DNA from: Duganella sp. BJB480
GTDB lineage: Bacteria; Pseudomonadota; Gammaproteobacteria; Burkholderiales; Burkholderiaceae_D
Assembly: GCA_003416985.1 (NCBI GenBank)
Contig: QVIN01000001.1
Location: 620,001-684,000 of the forward strand
Direction: 5' to 3'
Length of the DNA: 64,000 nt
The first letter of the stretch is position 1; every line of letters begins with the position of its first letter. The notes under the pieces were generated by a model. It saw only the letters and a program-made list of their open reading frames with translations. It was not told where the DNA came from and did no database searches. The translations under genes were made by a program, and so were the position numbers. This document shows positions 1 through 8,891 of this stretch, piece by piece.

Positions 1-124
1 GCGCGCCGATCACGCGCAATGGCCGGCATTGCTGGAAGACGCGGACCGCATCTGCGCCAACCTGGAAACCGGCCTGGCCTTCCGCCGCGCCCCGCATGCG
101 CCCCGCGCCGAGCCATCGCTATGA
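1..124 (+). CDS. C-terminal end of an unidentified protein (5' part outside window)
   Basis: An open frame runs from the window edge to a TGA whose last bases overlap the ATG of the next gene (ATGA). About 40 C-terminal residues are visible, with a short helix-like stretch and then an Arg/Pro/Ala-rich tail. Nothing in this tail identifies a family. The 4-base overlap implies translational coupling to the Lon-like gene downstream, so both probably belong to one operon. Composition and codon use match the GC-rich surroundings. Confidence 0.55.
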   Translation, partial: RADHAQWPALLEDADRICANLETGLAFRRAPHAPRAEPSL

Positions 125-1143
125 GCACACTGTCCGCCGCCACCGTGCCCACCAACGCCGAATGCCGCAGCATGCTGTCGGACGGCCGCGTGCTGACGAT
201 CACCGCCAGCCGCCGCCCGCGCGCCAACCGTGCCGACGTCAAATGCACCGTCGCCGGCGCCCCGGCCATCGCCGAGCGGATGCAGGAAGTGGTGCGCCTG
301 GCCCGCCACACCGAAGTGCGTCTCGACAGCCGCGACCAGGTCGTCCTCAGCATGGACATCGCCCCCGGCGCGGCGGACCGCGACTGGGAACTGGCCGCCG
401 TGCTGGCCGATCGCATGGTGCGCGGCGTGTATCAGCCGATGCACGCCGGTTGCGAACACGCGCAAGGATGGTCCGACGCGTGGCACTTTGGCCGCGTCCA
501 CGGCACCATCGGCGACGGCGCGGCAAGCACGTTGCACATCACCCACCTCGGCGCCCTGAGCGGACACGCCGATCCATCGTCGGGCGTGTCCACCGTGCGC
601 GCATGGTTCCCGTTGCACAGCGGCGGCATCAACGACAGCCTGGCATGGGTGGAGGTCAGCGTCTTTGCAATCGAAAGCCCCAAGGACGGCCAGGCCGCGA
701 CAAGCGAGGAAGACACCATCGCCGCGCCGGGCCTGGACCTGAGCGCCCAACAGGAAGTACGCCAGACCTTGGCCGGCGCCCGCCACTTCGATGCCAAGGG
801 ACTGGGACGCTGGCGCAGCGTGGTGCGCTTTGGCCAGCCGCGCTTCCAGGGCGGATCGTACCAACTGGCGCTGGTGATGGCCGACCGGCTCGCGCGGGGC
901 CGCGAGTTCGTGCCGCGTGGGCGCATCATTGCCACCGGCTGTTCCAGCGCCTGGCATGCCGGCCGCGTCGACACGGTCGAAGGCCGCCAGCCCAAGCTGG
1001 AATTAATATTAATGCAAGCATCCGCTGGCGACCGCATCCTACTGCCCAAGGCTTGGGAGCCCGAACTACCGGCCGGGTTTGCGGCTGAGCTGCGCCAAAG
1101 AGGCGCCAGCGTGGCCTGTATCGAGCGGATCGGCATGATTTAG
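121..1143 (+). CDS. Protein with C-terminal Lon (S16) protease-like domain
   Basis: A 340-residue protein of no family recognised over its first two thirds. The C-terminal third follows the layout of the Lon proteolytic domain: a GGSYQ motif with Ser246 where Lon has GPSAG, an ATG triplet at 271-273 where Lon has ATGE, a GRV turn, then Lys292 and a late LPK. The Ser246-Lys292 spacing of 46 is close to the Lon dyad spacing of 43, but by direct alignment the catalytic lysine falls on Gln290, so activity is uncertain. No AAA+ ATPase is attached. It overlaps the preceding gene by 4 bases and precedes the SPFH and kinase genes. The Lon-like reading is inference from motif order; the rest is unknown. 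Confidence 0.6.
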   Translation: MSTLSAATVPTNAECRSMLSDGRVLTITASRRPRANRADVKCTVAGAPAIAERMQEVVRLARHTEVRLDSRDQVVLSMDIAPGAADRDWELAAVLADRMVRGVYQPMHAGCEHAQGWSDAWHFGRVHGTIGDGAASTLHITHLGALSGHADPSSGVSTVRAWFPLHSGGINDSLAWVEVSVFAIESPKDGQAATSEEDTIAAPGLDLSAQQEVRQTLAGARHFDAKGLGRWRSVVRFGQPRFQGGSYQLALVMADRLARGREFVPRGRIIATGCSSAWHAGRVDTVEGRQPKLELILMQASAGDRILLPKAWEPELPAGFAAELRQRGASVACIERIGMI

Positions 1144-1179
1144 CGCATTGCGGTATCGTGCGCAAGAATGAAAACGGGC

Positions 1180-1212
1180 CCGCCCTGCTAAAATCGGCGC
1201 ATGGCAGGGCGG
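1180..1212. other. Intergenic hairpin, no T-run
   Basis: A 9-bp inverted repeat (CCGCCCTGC / GCAGGGCGG) encloses a 15-base loop between the Lon-like gene and the SPFH gene. No T-run follows, so it is not a classical intrinsic terminator. It could be a weak attenuator or processing site in a single transcript. Confidence 0.35.
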
Positions 1213-1243
1213 CCCGGAAGATGAATCGAAGAAGGAGTCTGAC

Positions 1244-3505
1244 ATGTTCCAAATGTTTGGTTTTGGCGGCGTTAAATGCCCGCGCTGCGAGCACAAAAAC
1301 GACGACCAGTCGGGCTACTGCAAGCATTGCGGCTTGACCCTGGGCGCCCCGCGCAACGAGCCGGTGCTGCGCGATAACCGCTGGATCCCTGGCGACGACG
1401 AACTGGCCGTGTACTTCGGCGTGAGCGCCTTGTCCGGCATCTTCACCAAAACGCTGCGCGTGCCGGCCACCTCGCGCGCCTACATCCTGCAGGCCGACAA
1501 GGCCACCGAGGTGCCGCAGGGCGAGTACGAGATCGAAGGCTTCTTCACCCGCCTGAACCACCTGCTGCGCAACCAGAACGCGGAAATCCTGATCACCCGC
1601 AGCACCGCGCTGCCGGTGGAGTTCTCCTTCGCCGACCTGCAAACGGCGGAACATCTGAAGGTGTCGGCCCGCTTCACGGTCGCGATCCGCATCGAGAACG
1701 TGCCGGCCTTCGCCCAGCACTTCATGACCGTGCCGGGCACCGTCAGCACGCAGCACCTGCACGACCTGATTGGGCCCTCGGTGCATCAGGTGGCGGCGGA
1801 ATTCGTCGGCAGCCGTTCGATGCGCGACATGGCGCACAACGCGGACCTGCGCCTGCAACTGGACGAACGCCTGCAAGCTGCGCTGAAGCTGCGCCTGGCC
1901 GCCTACGGCCTGGCCGTCGACCGCGTGGAGACCGCCGTGCTGCGCCACGATAAATTCGACCACAACCGCGAACGCATCGGCACCCTGTGGCTGGTGGCGG
2001 ACGAGCGCCACGTACAGCTGGAGCATACCAAGCAGCTGGACCAGATCTACGACGAGGAGGAATGGCAGGCCATCTGGCGCGAAGAGCAGAAGATGCGCTC
2101 CGAGCTGCGCCGCGCCGAGCTGCGCCAGGATGCCGCCGTCGACAAGGCGGAGCTCACGTTCAAGGAGTCCGAGCGCATGCAGGCATTGCGCGCGCGCGAA
2201 GTGGACCTGTACAGCCGCGTGATGGAAGCGAAGACCCGCAAGGTCGCCGTCGACAAGGGCGCCGGCACCGTGCTGGCCGATCTGGAACATGAACTGGCGA
2301 AGAACAAATCGCACCGCGCCGGCGAGCAGGCCGACTGGGAGCACGTGCGCCATCTGGCCCAGATCAAGATGCGTACCGAGCTCGAAGTGCTGCAGCAGAC
2401 CGCTGCCGAACAGCGCCAGTTGGCGCAACAGCGCCTGTCGCACCAGCTGCGTCAGCAGGCCATCGAGAACCAGATGGCGCAGGCGCTGCTGATCGAGGAC
2501 GAAGCGCATCGCCGCAACGAACTGACCGCGCTGCGCCAGCGCGAGAAGGCGGAAAAAGAACGCGAGCTGCAAATCGAGGCCGAGGGCCACAATGAGCGCA
2601 TCCAGGGCATGACCCTGGCCGCCGCCGCGCGCCGGCGCGAGGCCGAGCGCGTGCAGGAGTGGGAAGACCAGCTGCAACTGGCCCGCCAGCGCGAACTGCT
2701 GCGCGGCGATGCCGTCAAGGACGCCGCCAACGCCGTACAAGTGGCGGAGATCAACCAGAAGATCGAGGAGCTGAAGCGCGCCGGCGCGCAGGCCGATTCC
2801 GTCGCCCAGTACGAAAAGCTGTTGCGCACCATCGAAGCCGACGGTGTGCACCAGCGCCAGAACCTGGCCGTGAACAAGCAGGCCATGCTCGACCAGCTGG
2901 AGGTCGAGGAGCAGCGCCAGATCCTCAAGCAGAAGGAACAGGAAGCCCAGTGGCAGCGCGAGCTCAAGAAACTGGAGCACGACCGCGACGAGAAGTTCGC
3001 GCGCTGGAAGGGGGAGTACGATGTGCTGCTGGCGCAGCAGTCGCACGAACTGGCGCGCATCGAAACCATCGGACGCTTGAGCGATACCGGCAAGGTGGCC
3101 ACGGCCGCCGCGCCGAACGCCGAGGCGCTGACGCAGATCATGAAGCTGCAGATCCAGGGCGGCATGACGGCCGAGCAGATACAGGCGCTGGCGCATGTGG
3201 TGGCGGCCGAACACGGCGTCACGCCGGCGGAAGCGGCACAACTGGCGCACGCGCGGGTGCTGGAGGAGCGCGCCCACCGCGACGCCGAAATGGACAAGGA
3301 CCGCCGCCACCAGCTCGACCTGCTGAACGTGCAGAACACGGCTAGCGCCAGCGCGCTGACCACGCAGAGCCAGTTGGGCATCGGCGTGGCGCAAGCTGGC
3401 GCTCCCACGCCGGCGCCGGTGCGCTACTGCGCCAACGGCCATCCGACGCGGGCCGGCCACCCGCTGGACAAATTCTGCGCCCAATGCGGCGTGCCTTTAG
3501 CTTGA
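1244..3505 (+). CDS. SPFH/Band-7 coiled-coil protein with zinc ribbons at both ends
   Basis: A 753-residue protein. The N-terminus carries a CxxC..CxxC zinc ribbon (Cys12, 15, 26, 29). Residues about 50-245 read as an SPFH/prohibitin-like domain. Residues about 250-620 are a long, highly charged Gln/Arg/Glu-rich coiled coil typical of oligomerising scaffolds. The C-terminus has a second ribbon-like set (Cys729, His733, Cys745, Cys748). No transmembrane helix or signal peptide is evident, so membrane association, if any, would be peripheral. GAAGGAG precedes the ATG. The kinase-FGE gene follows 34 bases later in the same direction, suggesting the scaffold and kinase work together. The substrate is unknown. 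Confidence 0.75.
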   Translation: MFQMFGFGGVKCPRCEHKNDDQSGYCKHCGLTLGAPRNEPVLRDNRWIPGDDELAVYFGVSALSGIFTKTLRVPATSRAYILQADKATEVPQGEYEIEGFFTRLNHLLRNQNAEILITRSTALPVEFSFADLQTAEHLKVSARFTVAIRIENVPAFAQHFMTVPGTVSTQHLHDLIGPSVHQVAAEFVGSRSMRDMAHNADLRLQLDERLQAALKLRLAAYGLAVDRVETAVLRHDKFDHNRERIGTLWLVADERHVQLEHTKQLDQIYDEEEWQAIWREEQKMRSELRRAELRQDAAVDKAELTFKESERMQALRAREVDLYSRVMEAKTRKVAVDKGAGTVLADLEHELAKNKSHRAGEQADWEHVRHLAQIKMRTELEVLQQTAAEQRQLAQQRLSHQLRQQAIENQMAQALLIEDEAHRRNELTALRQREKAEKERELQIEAEGHNERIQGMTLAAAARRREAERVQEWEDQLQLARQRELLRGDAVKDAANAVQVAEINQKIEELKRAGAQADSVAQYEKLLRTIEADGVHQRQNLAVNKQAMLDQLEVEEQRQILKQKEQEAQWQRELKKLEHDRDEKFARWKGEYDVLLAQQSHELARIETIGRLSDTGKVATAAAPNAEALTQIMKLQIQGGMTAEQIQALAHVVAAEHGVTPAEAAQLAHARVLEERAHRDAEMDKDRRHQLDLLNVQNTASASALTTQSQLGIGVAQAGAPTPAPVRYCANGHPTRAGHPLDKFCAQCGVPLA

Positions 3506-3539
3506 ACGGTTTGAAGCAGGAACGGTTACACTTCGCTTA

Positions 3540-5846
3540 ATGATGCAAACAGCAAGAGACAAGATCCGCGAACTGCGGGCCTTACATGATGACGGTCTAC
3601 TGAGCTTGCAGGAGTTCGACCGCCGCAAGAACGCCATCCTGGACGCGGAGTACGCGCCACCGGGAGGCGGTGTCACGGCCCCACCGCCGGTGCGGCAGGG
3701 GACGGAGCTGGGGCTGATGTCCGGCCAGGAGATCGGCCCGCAGAACCGCCGCTACCGGCTGGAGCGCTTGATCGGCATGGGCGGCATGGGGCAGGTGTGG
3801 CAGGCGACCGACCTGGCCACCCACGCGGAACTGGGCCACAGCGACATGGTGGCCTTGAAGATCCTGCCGCCGCAGCTGACACAAAGCGCCACCCACGCCA
3901 AGCTGCTGATCGAAGAAGCGACGCAGGCGCGCAAGCTGGCGCACGAAAACATCGTCCGCGTTTATGAATGGGCGCAGGACCCGGCCACCTCCAGCTATTT
4001 CATCATCATGGAATACCTGGAAGGCCAGGATCTCGACGCCTACCTGGCGGCGCAAGGCCCGCTGCCGCTGGACACCGTCTACCGCCTGCTGGCCCCAGTG
4101 GGCGACGCCTTGCAATACGCATGGGACAAGCACAAGCTGGTCCACCGCGACATCAAGCCCGGCAACGTGTTCCTGACCCAGCGCGGCGAGATCAAGCTGC
4201 TGGACTTCGGCATCGCTTCGCGCGCGCGCAGCGCCGGCAGCAGCCTCGGTTTGCAGACGCCCAATGCCGGCACGGTTGGCTATCGCGCGCCGGAGGCGGG
4301 CACGCATCAGCGCCAGCCCGCGCCCAAGCTGGATGTCTACGCCGTCGCCGTGATGATCTACCAGCTGCTGGAAGGCCGCATGCCGTTCGACGACATGCGG
4401 CCGGCCGACTTCCATCCGTCGCCGCCGCAGGGGCTCAATCCCGCCCAGTGGAAGGTGCTGCAAAACGGCTTTGCCTACGCGCAGGAGCGCCGTCCGGCGT
4501 CGGTCAACGAACTGCTGGCGGAGCTGCACCGCGCCGCCGGCCCGAGCGAAGAGGAACTGGCCGCGCAGGCCAGGCTGGCGCAGGAGCGCGAGCAGCAGCG
4601 CAAGTCCGAACAAACCGCCCACGCCGATGCCAAGGCCGCGCAGGCGGAGCAGGCGCGCGCCGCCGAGGTGAAGCGCCAGGCGCAAGTGGCCGAGTTGGCG
4701 GCCCGCCGCCAGGCCGAGGCACAGGCGGCTGCGGCGGAGAAGGCGAGGCTGGACCAGCAGCGCCGCGCTCTGGAAATCAAACAGCGCGCCGAGGCGGAAG
4801 CGGCCGCGCAGGCGCGCAAGCAGGCCTTGCGCGAGCAGTTGCAGGCGCGCCGCGATGCCGACGCGAAGAAGGCCCGCGACGAGCGCGAGGAGCAGCAACG
4901 CAAGGCCACGCAGCTGAAAGCGGAAGCGGCCTATCGCGCCGAGCAGGAACGCCATCGCAGGCAGCAGGCCGAACGCAACGCCGCCGAACTGGCCGCGCTG
5001 ATGCCCACGCCGGGCAGCCCGGTCGCCGACGCCAACGGCGTGCTGCGCGACCGCTTCCTCGACGGCACCGGCGTCGGCCCCGACCTGGTGCTGATCCCGA
5101 CCGGCCGCTTCCAGATGGGATCACACGAACATGAGCAGGCGGCGGCCATCAAGGCCGGCGCGCAGAAAAACTGGCTGGACCGCGAAACCCCGCAGCATTG
5201 GGTCGGCATCGAGCATTCGTTTGCGATGGGGCGCTCGCCCGTCACGGTCGGGCAATGGCGGCAGTTCGTGCGCGCCACCGGCTGGGAGTCGCAATCGGAC
5301 ACCGACTGGCGCGCGCCCGGCTTCGCGCAGACCGACGAGCATCCGGTGGTCGGCGTCAGCTGGGTCGATGCGCAGCAGTACCTGCGCTGGCTGTCGGAGA
5401 AGACCGGCCAGTTGTACCGCCTGCCCAGCGAGGCGGAATGGGAATACGCCTGCCGCGCCGGCACCAAGACCGCCTTCAGCTTCGGCGACACCATCACCAC
5501 CGAGCAGGCCAACTACGACGGCCACTACACCTACAACGGCAGTCCGCGCGGCGCCTATCTGCAGGGGACCAACAAGGCCGGCACCTTCCAGCCCAATCCC
5601 TGGGGCCTGTTCGACATGCACGGCAACGTGTGGGAGTGGACGCAGGATGTGGTGCACGATAACTACGCCGGCGCGCCGGTCGACGGCAGCGCGTGGGAGG
5701 AGGGCGGCGATCCGGTGCGGCGCATCCTGCGCGGCGGTTCGTGGCTCTACAACCCGCGCTACCTGCGGTCCGCGGTGCGCAACGGCTTCTCGGCGGTTCT
5801 GGCTAACGACATCGTCGGCTTCAGAGTGGCGCGAAAATTGGTCTAA
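3540..5846 (+). CDS. Ser/Thr protein kinase with SHOCT-like N-terminus and degenerate FGE-sulfatase domain
   Basis: A 768-residue soluble protein. Residues 5-35 resemble a SHOCT motif. The Hanks-type kinase domain (about 75-330) has an intact glycine loop, Lys107 in VALK, HRD with Asp204, DFG at 222 and an APE motif, so it should be active. A Gln/Ala/Glu coiled coil (about 335-480) links to a C-terminal formylglycine-generating-enzyme-like domain (about 505-768, ending in RGGSW and GFRVAR). The two cysteines required by true FGE are replaced: Tyr737 and Leu742 stand where human FGE has Cys336 and Cys341. This is therefore probably a binding module rather than an oxidase. An alternative ATG lies at 3543. 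It follows the SPFH gene closely and probably shares its transcript. Confidence 0.85.
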   Translation: MMQTARDKIRELRALHDDGLLSLQEFDRRKNAILDAEYAPPGGGVTAPPPVRQGTELGLMSGQEIGPQNRRYRLERLIGMGGMGQVWQATDLATHAELGHSDMVALKILPPQLTQSATHAKLLIEEATQARKLAHENIVRVYEWAQDPATSSYFIIMEYLEGQDLDAYLAAQGPLPLDTVYRLLAPVGDALQYAWDKHKLVHRDIKPGNVFLTQRGEIKLLDFGIASRARSAGSSLGLQTPNAGTVGYRAPEAGTHQRQPAPKLDVYAVAVMIYQLLEGRMPFDDMRPADFHPSPPQGLNPAQWKVLQNGFAYAQERRPASVNELLAELHRAAGPSEEELAAQARLAQEREQQRKSEQTAHADAKAAQAEQARAAEVKRQAQVAELAARRQAEAQAAAAEKARLDQQRRALEIKQRAEAEAAAQARKQALREQLQARRDADAKKARDEREEQQRKATQLKAEAAYRAEQERHRRQQAERNAAELAALMPTPGSPVADANGVLRDRFLDGTGVGPDLVLIPTGRFQMGSHEHEQAAAIKAGAQKNWLDRETPQHWVGIEHSFAMGRSPVTVGQWRQFVRATGWESQSDTDWRAPGFAQTDEHPVVGVSWVDAQQYLRWLSEKTGQLYRLPSEAEWEYACRAGTKTAFSFGDTITTEQANYDGHYTYNGSPRGAYLQGTNKAGTFQPNPWGLFDMHGNVWEWTQDVVHDNYAGAPVDGSAWEEGGDPVRRILRGGSWLYNPRYLRSAVRNGFSAVLANDIVGFRVARKLV

Positions 5847-5860
5847 CTACGGTCAAGCGC

Positions 5861-5869
5861 TGGTATAAT
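5861..5869 (+). promoter_or_regulatory. Extended -10 promoter element for yjdM/phnA
   Basis: TGGTATAAT is a perfect extended -10 (TGnTATAAT), placed 31 bases before the yjdM start and just after the kinase gene ends. The -35 is poorly conserved, which extended -10 promoters tolerate. This suggests the zinc-ribbon gene is transcribed independently of the kinase operon. Confidence 0.6.
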
Positions 5870-5900
5870 GCTGCCTTCTTCAAAACACCAGGACCGTACA

Positions 5901-6245
5901 ATGAGCACCTTGCCACCATGCCCGAAATGTAATTCTGAATTCACCTACGAAGACGGCACCCAGCTGGTATGCCCGGAGTGCGCCCACGAGTGGAGCGCCA
6001 CCGCTGCGGAAGCCGCTGAAGAAGGCGCCAAGGTGTATCGCGACTCCGTCGGTAACATCCTGCAGGACGGCGATACTGTGACCGTGATCAAGGATTTGAA
6101 ATTGAAGGGCGGCGGCGGCACCGTCAAAGTGGGCACCAAGGTCAAAAATATTCGCCTGGTCGACAGCGACCACGATATCGACTGCAAGATCGACGGCTTC
6201 GGCGCCATGAGCCTGAAAACCGAGTTCGTTCGCAAAGTCGTGTAA
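5901..6245 (+). CDS. yjdM: YjdM/PhnA family zinc-ribbon protein
   Basis: A 114-residue protein with an N-terminal zinc ribbon (Cys7, Cys10, Cys24, Cys27) followed by the small beta-rich PhnA C-terminal domain ([14 protein letters not shown] and later [13 protein letters not shown]). It matches the family's usual length of about 110 residues. Although historically called an alkylphosphonate-uptake protein, the family's biochemical role is unclear and no phn genes are nearby. The ATG at 5901 is chosen because the protein then begins at the conserved ribbon; an in-frame upstream ATG at 5868 lies inside the -10 element. It converges with the LysR gene, whose stop codon abuts. Confidence 0.9.
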   Translation: MSTLPPCPKCNSEFTYEDGTQLVCPECAHEWSATAAEAAEEGAKVYRDSVGNILQDGDTVTVIKDLKLKGGGGTVKVGTKVKNIRLVDSDHDIDCKIDGFGAMSLKTEFVRKVV

Positions 6246-7130
6246 TCATCCCAGCCGCTCCAGCGCAAAGTCCACGAAGCTGCGGACCTTGGCGCTGGGG
6301 CGCGCTTCCGGGCGGCGCAAGATGTGCATGGGCCGCGACGGCAGTTCCCACTTCGGCAGCAGCCGCACCAGTTTTCCCTCCGCCAGCGCAGGTTCCAGCA
6401 GCACATCCGCCTGCATCGCCACGCCCATGTCCGCGATCGCGGCCGTCACCAGCGACATCCCCGTATTGCTGACGAATGAGCTGCGTACTTGTACCTCGAC
6501 TTCCTGTTCGCCCTTGCGGAAGCGCCAGGTCGCGTGCGGACGCCAGTCCGAAAACATCAGGCAGTCATGCTTTTCCAGGTCCGACGGGTGGCGTGGCGTG
6601 CCGCGCCTTTTGAGGTAGGCCGGGCTGGCGCAGACCAGCACGCGGCCCGGCCGCAAAGGCCGCGCGATCAAGCCGCTGTCCGCCAGTGTGCCGGAGCGGA
6701 TCACGACATCGACGCCTTCCTCGGCCATGTCGACCACACGGTTGGTCAGCATCAGGTCAATTTTCACTTGCGGATGCAGCGCCGCGTAGGCGCCGATGAC
6801 GGGCATCAGCCGATGCTCGCCGTAGGTGGAGGGCGCGGAGATGCGCAGGCTGCCCTGCGGCTCCGCGCGCAGATGCTCGGCCACATGGTCGGCTGCCTCC
6901 ACACTGGCCAGCACGTCGCGGCAGCGTTCCAGGTAGACCTCGCCGATTTCCGTCAGCGATTGCTTGCGGGTGGTGCGCTCGATCAGGCGTGCACCCAGTT
7001 CCTGCTCCAGCGCCAGCACATGCTTGCCGACCATGACCGGAGACATGTCCAGCGCCTGCGCGGCGGCGGCGAAGCTGCGCGCCGTGGCGGCGGCCACGAA
7101 TACCTGCATGCTGCGGAGTTTATCGCTCAT
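6246..7130 (-). CDS. LysR family transcriptional regulator
   Basis: A 294-residue LTTR. An N-terminal winged HTH (residues 1-60, with the typical MQVFVAAATARSFAAAAQAL segment) is followed by a periplasmic-binding-protein-like effector domain (about 90-290). The sequence resembles the CrgA/DmlR-like group. It is divergently transcribed from a small DUF1330 gene across a 104-base gap that contains a 9-bp inverted repeat, so that gene is the likely target. LTTRs usually autoregulate and activate the divergent gene on binding a small ligand; the ligand cannot be told from the sequence. Confidence 0.93.
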   Translation of the reverse strand: MSDKLRSMQVFVAAATARSFAAAAQALDMSPVMVGKHVLALEQELGARLIERTTRKQSLTEIGEVYLERCRDVLASVEAADHVAEHLRAEPQGSLRISAPSTYGEHRLMPVIGAYAALHPQVKIDLMLTNRVVDMAEEGVDVVIRSGTLADSGLIARPLRPGRVLVCASPAYLKRRGTPRHPSDLEKHDCLMFSDWRPHATWRFRKGEQEVEVQVRSSFVSNTGMSLVTAAIADMGVAMQADVLLEPALAEGKLVRLLPKWELPSRPMHILRRPEARPSAKVRSFVDFALERLG

Positions 7131-7132
7131 TT

Positions 7133-7200
7133 TTATTCGAAAGTAATAGTTACGAGTCTGTGAAATTCTAGCTCATTTATGCCGTGATCACTTCGAATAA
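7133..7200. promoter_or_regulatory. Widely spaced inverted repeat between lysR and DUF1330 gene
   Basis: TTATTCGAA (7133-7141) and its exact reverse complement TTCGAATAA (7192-7200) lie 50 bases apart in the divergent intergenic region, which is markedly AT-rich. The arrangement suits two half-sites bound by a LysR tetramer that bends DNA. No canonical T-N11-A box was identified, so assignment is tentative. Confidence 0.4.
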
Positions 7201-7234
7201 TAATGAAGCCTCATTCAACAGCAAGGAGGTCATC

Positions 7235-7522
7235 ATGGCAGCATACGCAATCGGCTATCTCACTTTACGCAACTCGGACTGGGTGGCCGAGTACAGCGCG
7301 CACATGCCGGCGCTGGCGAAAAAGCACGGCGGCAAGCCGCTGGCGAAGGCGGCGCCCGTGGTGCTCGAAGGTTCGCCGTTGATCCCGGAAACGCAGATCA
7401 TCGTCGAGTTCCCGTCGATGGAGCACGCGCAGGCCTGGTACGACGATCCGGCGCACGCGCCGCTGAAAAAGCTGCGCCAGGGCGGCGCCGATTTTTCGAT
7501 GGTGCTGCTGAACGGCCTGTGA
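7235..7522 (+). CDS. DUF1330 family protein
   Basis: A 95-residue dimeric alpha-beta barrel-type small protein. It shows the DUF1330 pattern: a first strand with YAIGYLTLRN, a central VLEGSPLIPETQIIVEFPSMEHAQAWYDDP block, and a C-terminal strand. The family is cytosolic and small-molecule related, with no firmly established reaction. The start is set by AAGGAGG six bases upstream (7223-7229); a longer frame back to 7184 lacks this. It is divergent from the LysR gene and probably controlled by it. Confidence 0.85.
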   Translation: MAAYAIGYLTLRNSDWVAEYSAHMPALAKKHGGKPLAKAAPVVLEGSPLIPETQIIVEFPSMEHAQAWYDDPAHAPLKKLRQGGADFSMVLLNGL

Positions 7523-7599
7523 CCCGTTTAGTAGAGGCGGAACCCTGTCAAACGGTGTAGAGTGACGGTTTTGATAATGCCGTTTTCGAGGACCACCGT

Positions 7600-7998
7600 A
7601 TGACTATCAAAGTACTGCGCGACCAGTCGCTGCCGATGCGCCACATCGTCCATGTGCGCAACCACATCCTGTCGACCGACGGTTCGGTGGAGGAGGGCGG
7701 CAGCGACGCCGGCCCTTCGCCGCACGACCTGTACGACGCGGCGCTGAGCGCCTGCAAGGCCTTGACGGTAGTCTGGTACGCCAAGCGCAAGAACATCCCG
7801 CTCGAACATGTGGAAGTGAGCATGGAGCGCGACGCCAGCGAGGAACGCCAGGGCACGTACCGCCTGGCCGCCACGCTGCACCTGACCGGCAACCTGACCG
7901 AGACACAGCGCGCCGAGCTGCTGGCCGCCGCGCAGAAATGCCCGATCCATAAACTGATGACTTCCGTGACCACCGAAGTCACCACCGTGCTGGGGTAA
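7600..7998 (+). CDS. OsmC family peroxiredoxin-like protein
   Basis: A 132-residue protein of the OsmC/Ohr fold. The first conserved cysteine sits in the SACKALTVVWYA helix and the second in AAQKCPIHK, matching the paired thiols that reduce organic hydroperoxides in this family. The GGSDAGPSPHDLYDAALSACKA stretch is typical of the YhfA/OsmC-like subgroup. It is followed four bases later by a pirin gene in the same direction, so the two are probably cotranscribed as a small stress operon. Confidence 0.9.
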   Translation: MTIKVLRDQSLPMRHIVHVRNHILSTDGSVEEGGSDAGPSPHDLYDAALSACKALTVVWYAKRKNIPLEHVEVSMERDASEERQGTYRLAATLHLTGNLTETQRAELLAAAQKCPIHKLMTSVTTEVTTVLG

Positions 7999-8002
7999 GA
8001 AC

Positions 8003-8881
8003 ATGACGATTTCGAATCTGCTCAAGGGCCACGAGAAAGACCTGGGCGGCGGCTTTGTGGTGCGCCGCTATTTGCCGTCCTCCGTCAAGCAGGCGGTGGG
8101 ACCGTTCATCTTCTTCGACCATTTCGGTCCGGTCGACGTGCCGCTCGACGCCGACCATGACGTGCGTCCGCATCCGCATATCGGGCTGGCCACCGTGACC
8201 TATCTGTTCGAAGGTGCGATCGACCACCGCGACAGCATCGGCAGCGTCCAGCGCATCGAACCGGGCGCGATCAATTGGATGACCGCCGGCCGTGGCATCG
8301 TCCATTCCGAGCGCACTCCCAAGGATTTGGTCGGCAAGCCTCACCGCACGCACGGCCTGCAGTTGTGGGCCGCGCTGCCGGCCGCGCACGAAGAGGACGA
8401 GCCGGGCTTCTGCCACACGCCTTCCGGGGACATTCCCGAGTTCGACGTGGACGGCGCGCGTGTGCGGGTGCTGGTCGGTTCGGCGTTCGGCCAGGCCTCG
8501 CCGGTGAAGACCTACAGCCAGACGCTGTACCTGGACGTGACCCTGAAGGCGGGCCACGAGCTGGCGCTGAGCGGCCTGCCGGCCGAGGCGGCGATCTATC
8601 CGATCAGCGGCGAGCTGAGTGTCGATGGCGCGGCGCTGGCGCTGCACAACATGGCGCTGCTGGATACGTCCACCGCGCAGCTGATCAAGGCCGGCGCGGA
8701 TGCGCAGTTCGTGGTGATCGGTGGCGAACCGCTGGACGGCCATCGCTTCATGTCGTGGAACTTCGTCTCGTCGCGCAAGGAGCGCGTGGTGCAGGCGGGC
8801 GAGGATTGGGAGGCGCAGCGGTTCGACAAGGTGCCCGGCGAAACCGAGTTCATTCCGCTGCCGGCTAAAAAACCGGCGTAA
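8003..8881 (+). CDS. Pirin family protein (cupin)
   Basis: A 292-residue bicupin. The N-terminal cupin holds the pirin signature: HPHIGLATVTYLFEG supplies two metal-binding histidines, and the later GRGIVHSE supplies the third His and a Glu. The C-terminal domain ends in the usual RFMSWNFVSS region. Bacterial pirins bind Fe or other metals, and some have quercetinase activity; the precise role here is unknown. It lies in an operon with the OsmC gene, which supports a redox-stress link. It converges with the FHA gene 10 bases away. Confidence 0.92.
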   Translation: MTISNLLKGHEKDLGGGFVVRRYLPSSVKQAVGPFIFFDHFGPVDVPLDADHDVRPHPHIGLATVTYLFEGAIDHRDSIGSVQRIEPGAINWMTAGRGIVHSERTPKDLVGKPHRTHGLQLWAALPAAHEEDEPGFCHTPSGDIPEFDVDGARVRVLVGSAFGQASPVKTYSQTLYLDVTLKAGHELALSGLPAEAAIYPISGELSVDGAALALHNMALLDTSTAQLIKAGADAQFVVIGGEPLDGHRFMSWNFVSSRKERVVQAGEDWEAQRFDKVPGETEFIPLPAKKPA

Positions 8882-8891
8882 GCACCTCAAC

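Noticed and set aside
926..3484. Long antisense open frame opposite the SPFH gene
   Set aside because: High-GC shadow of a well-supported coiled-coil gene; no domain, ribosome site or plausible composition.
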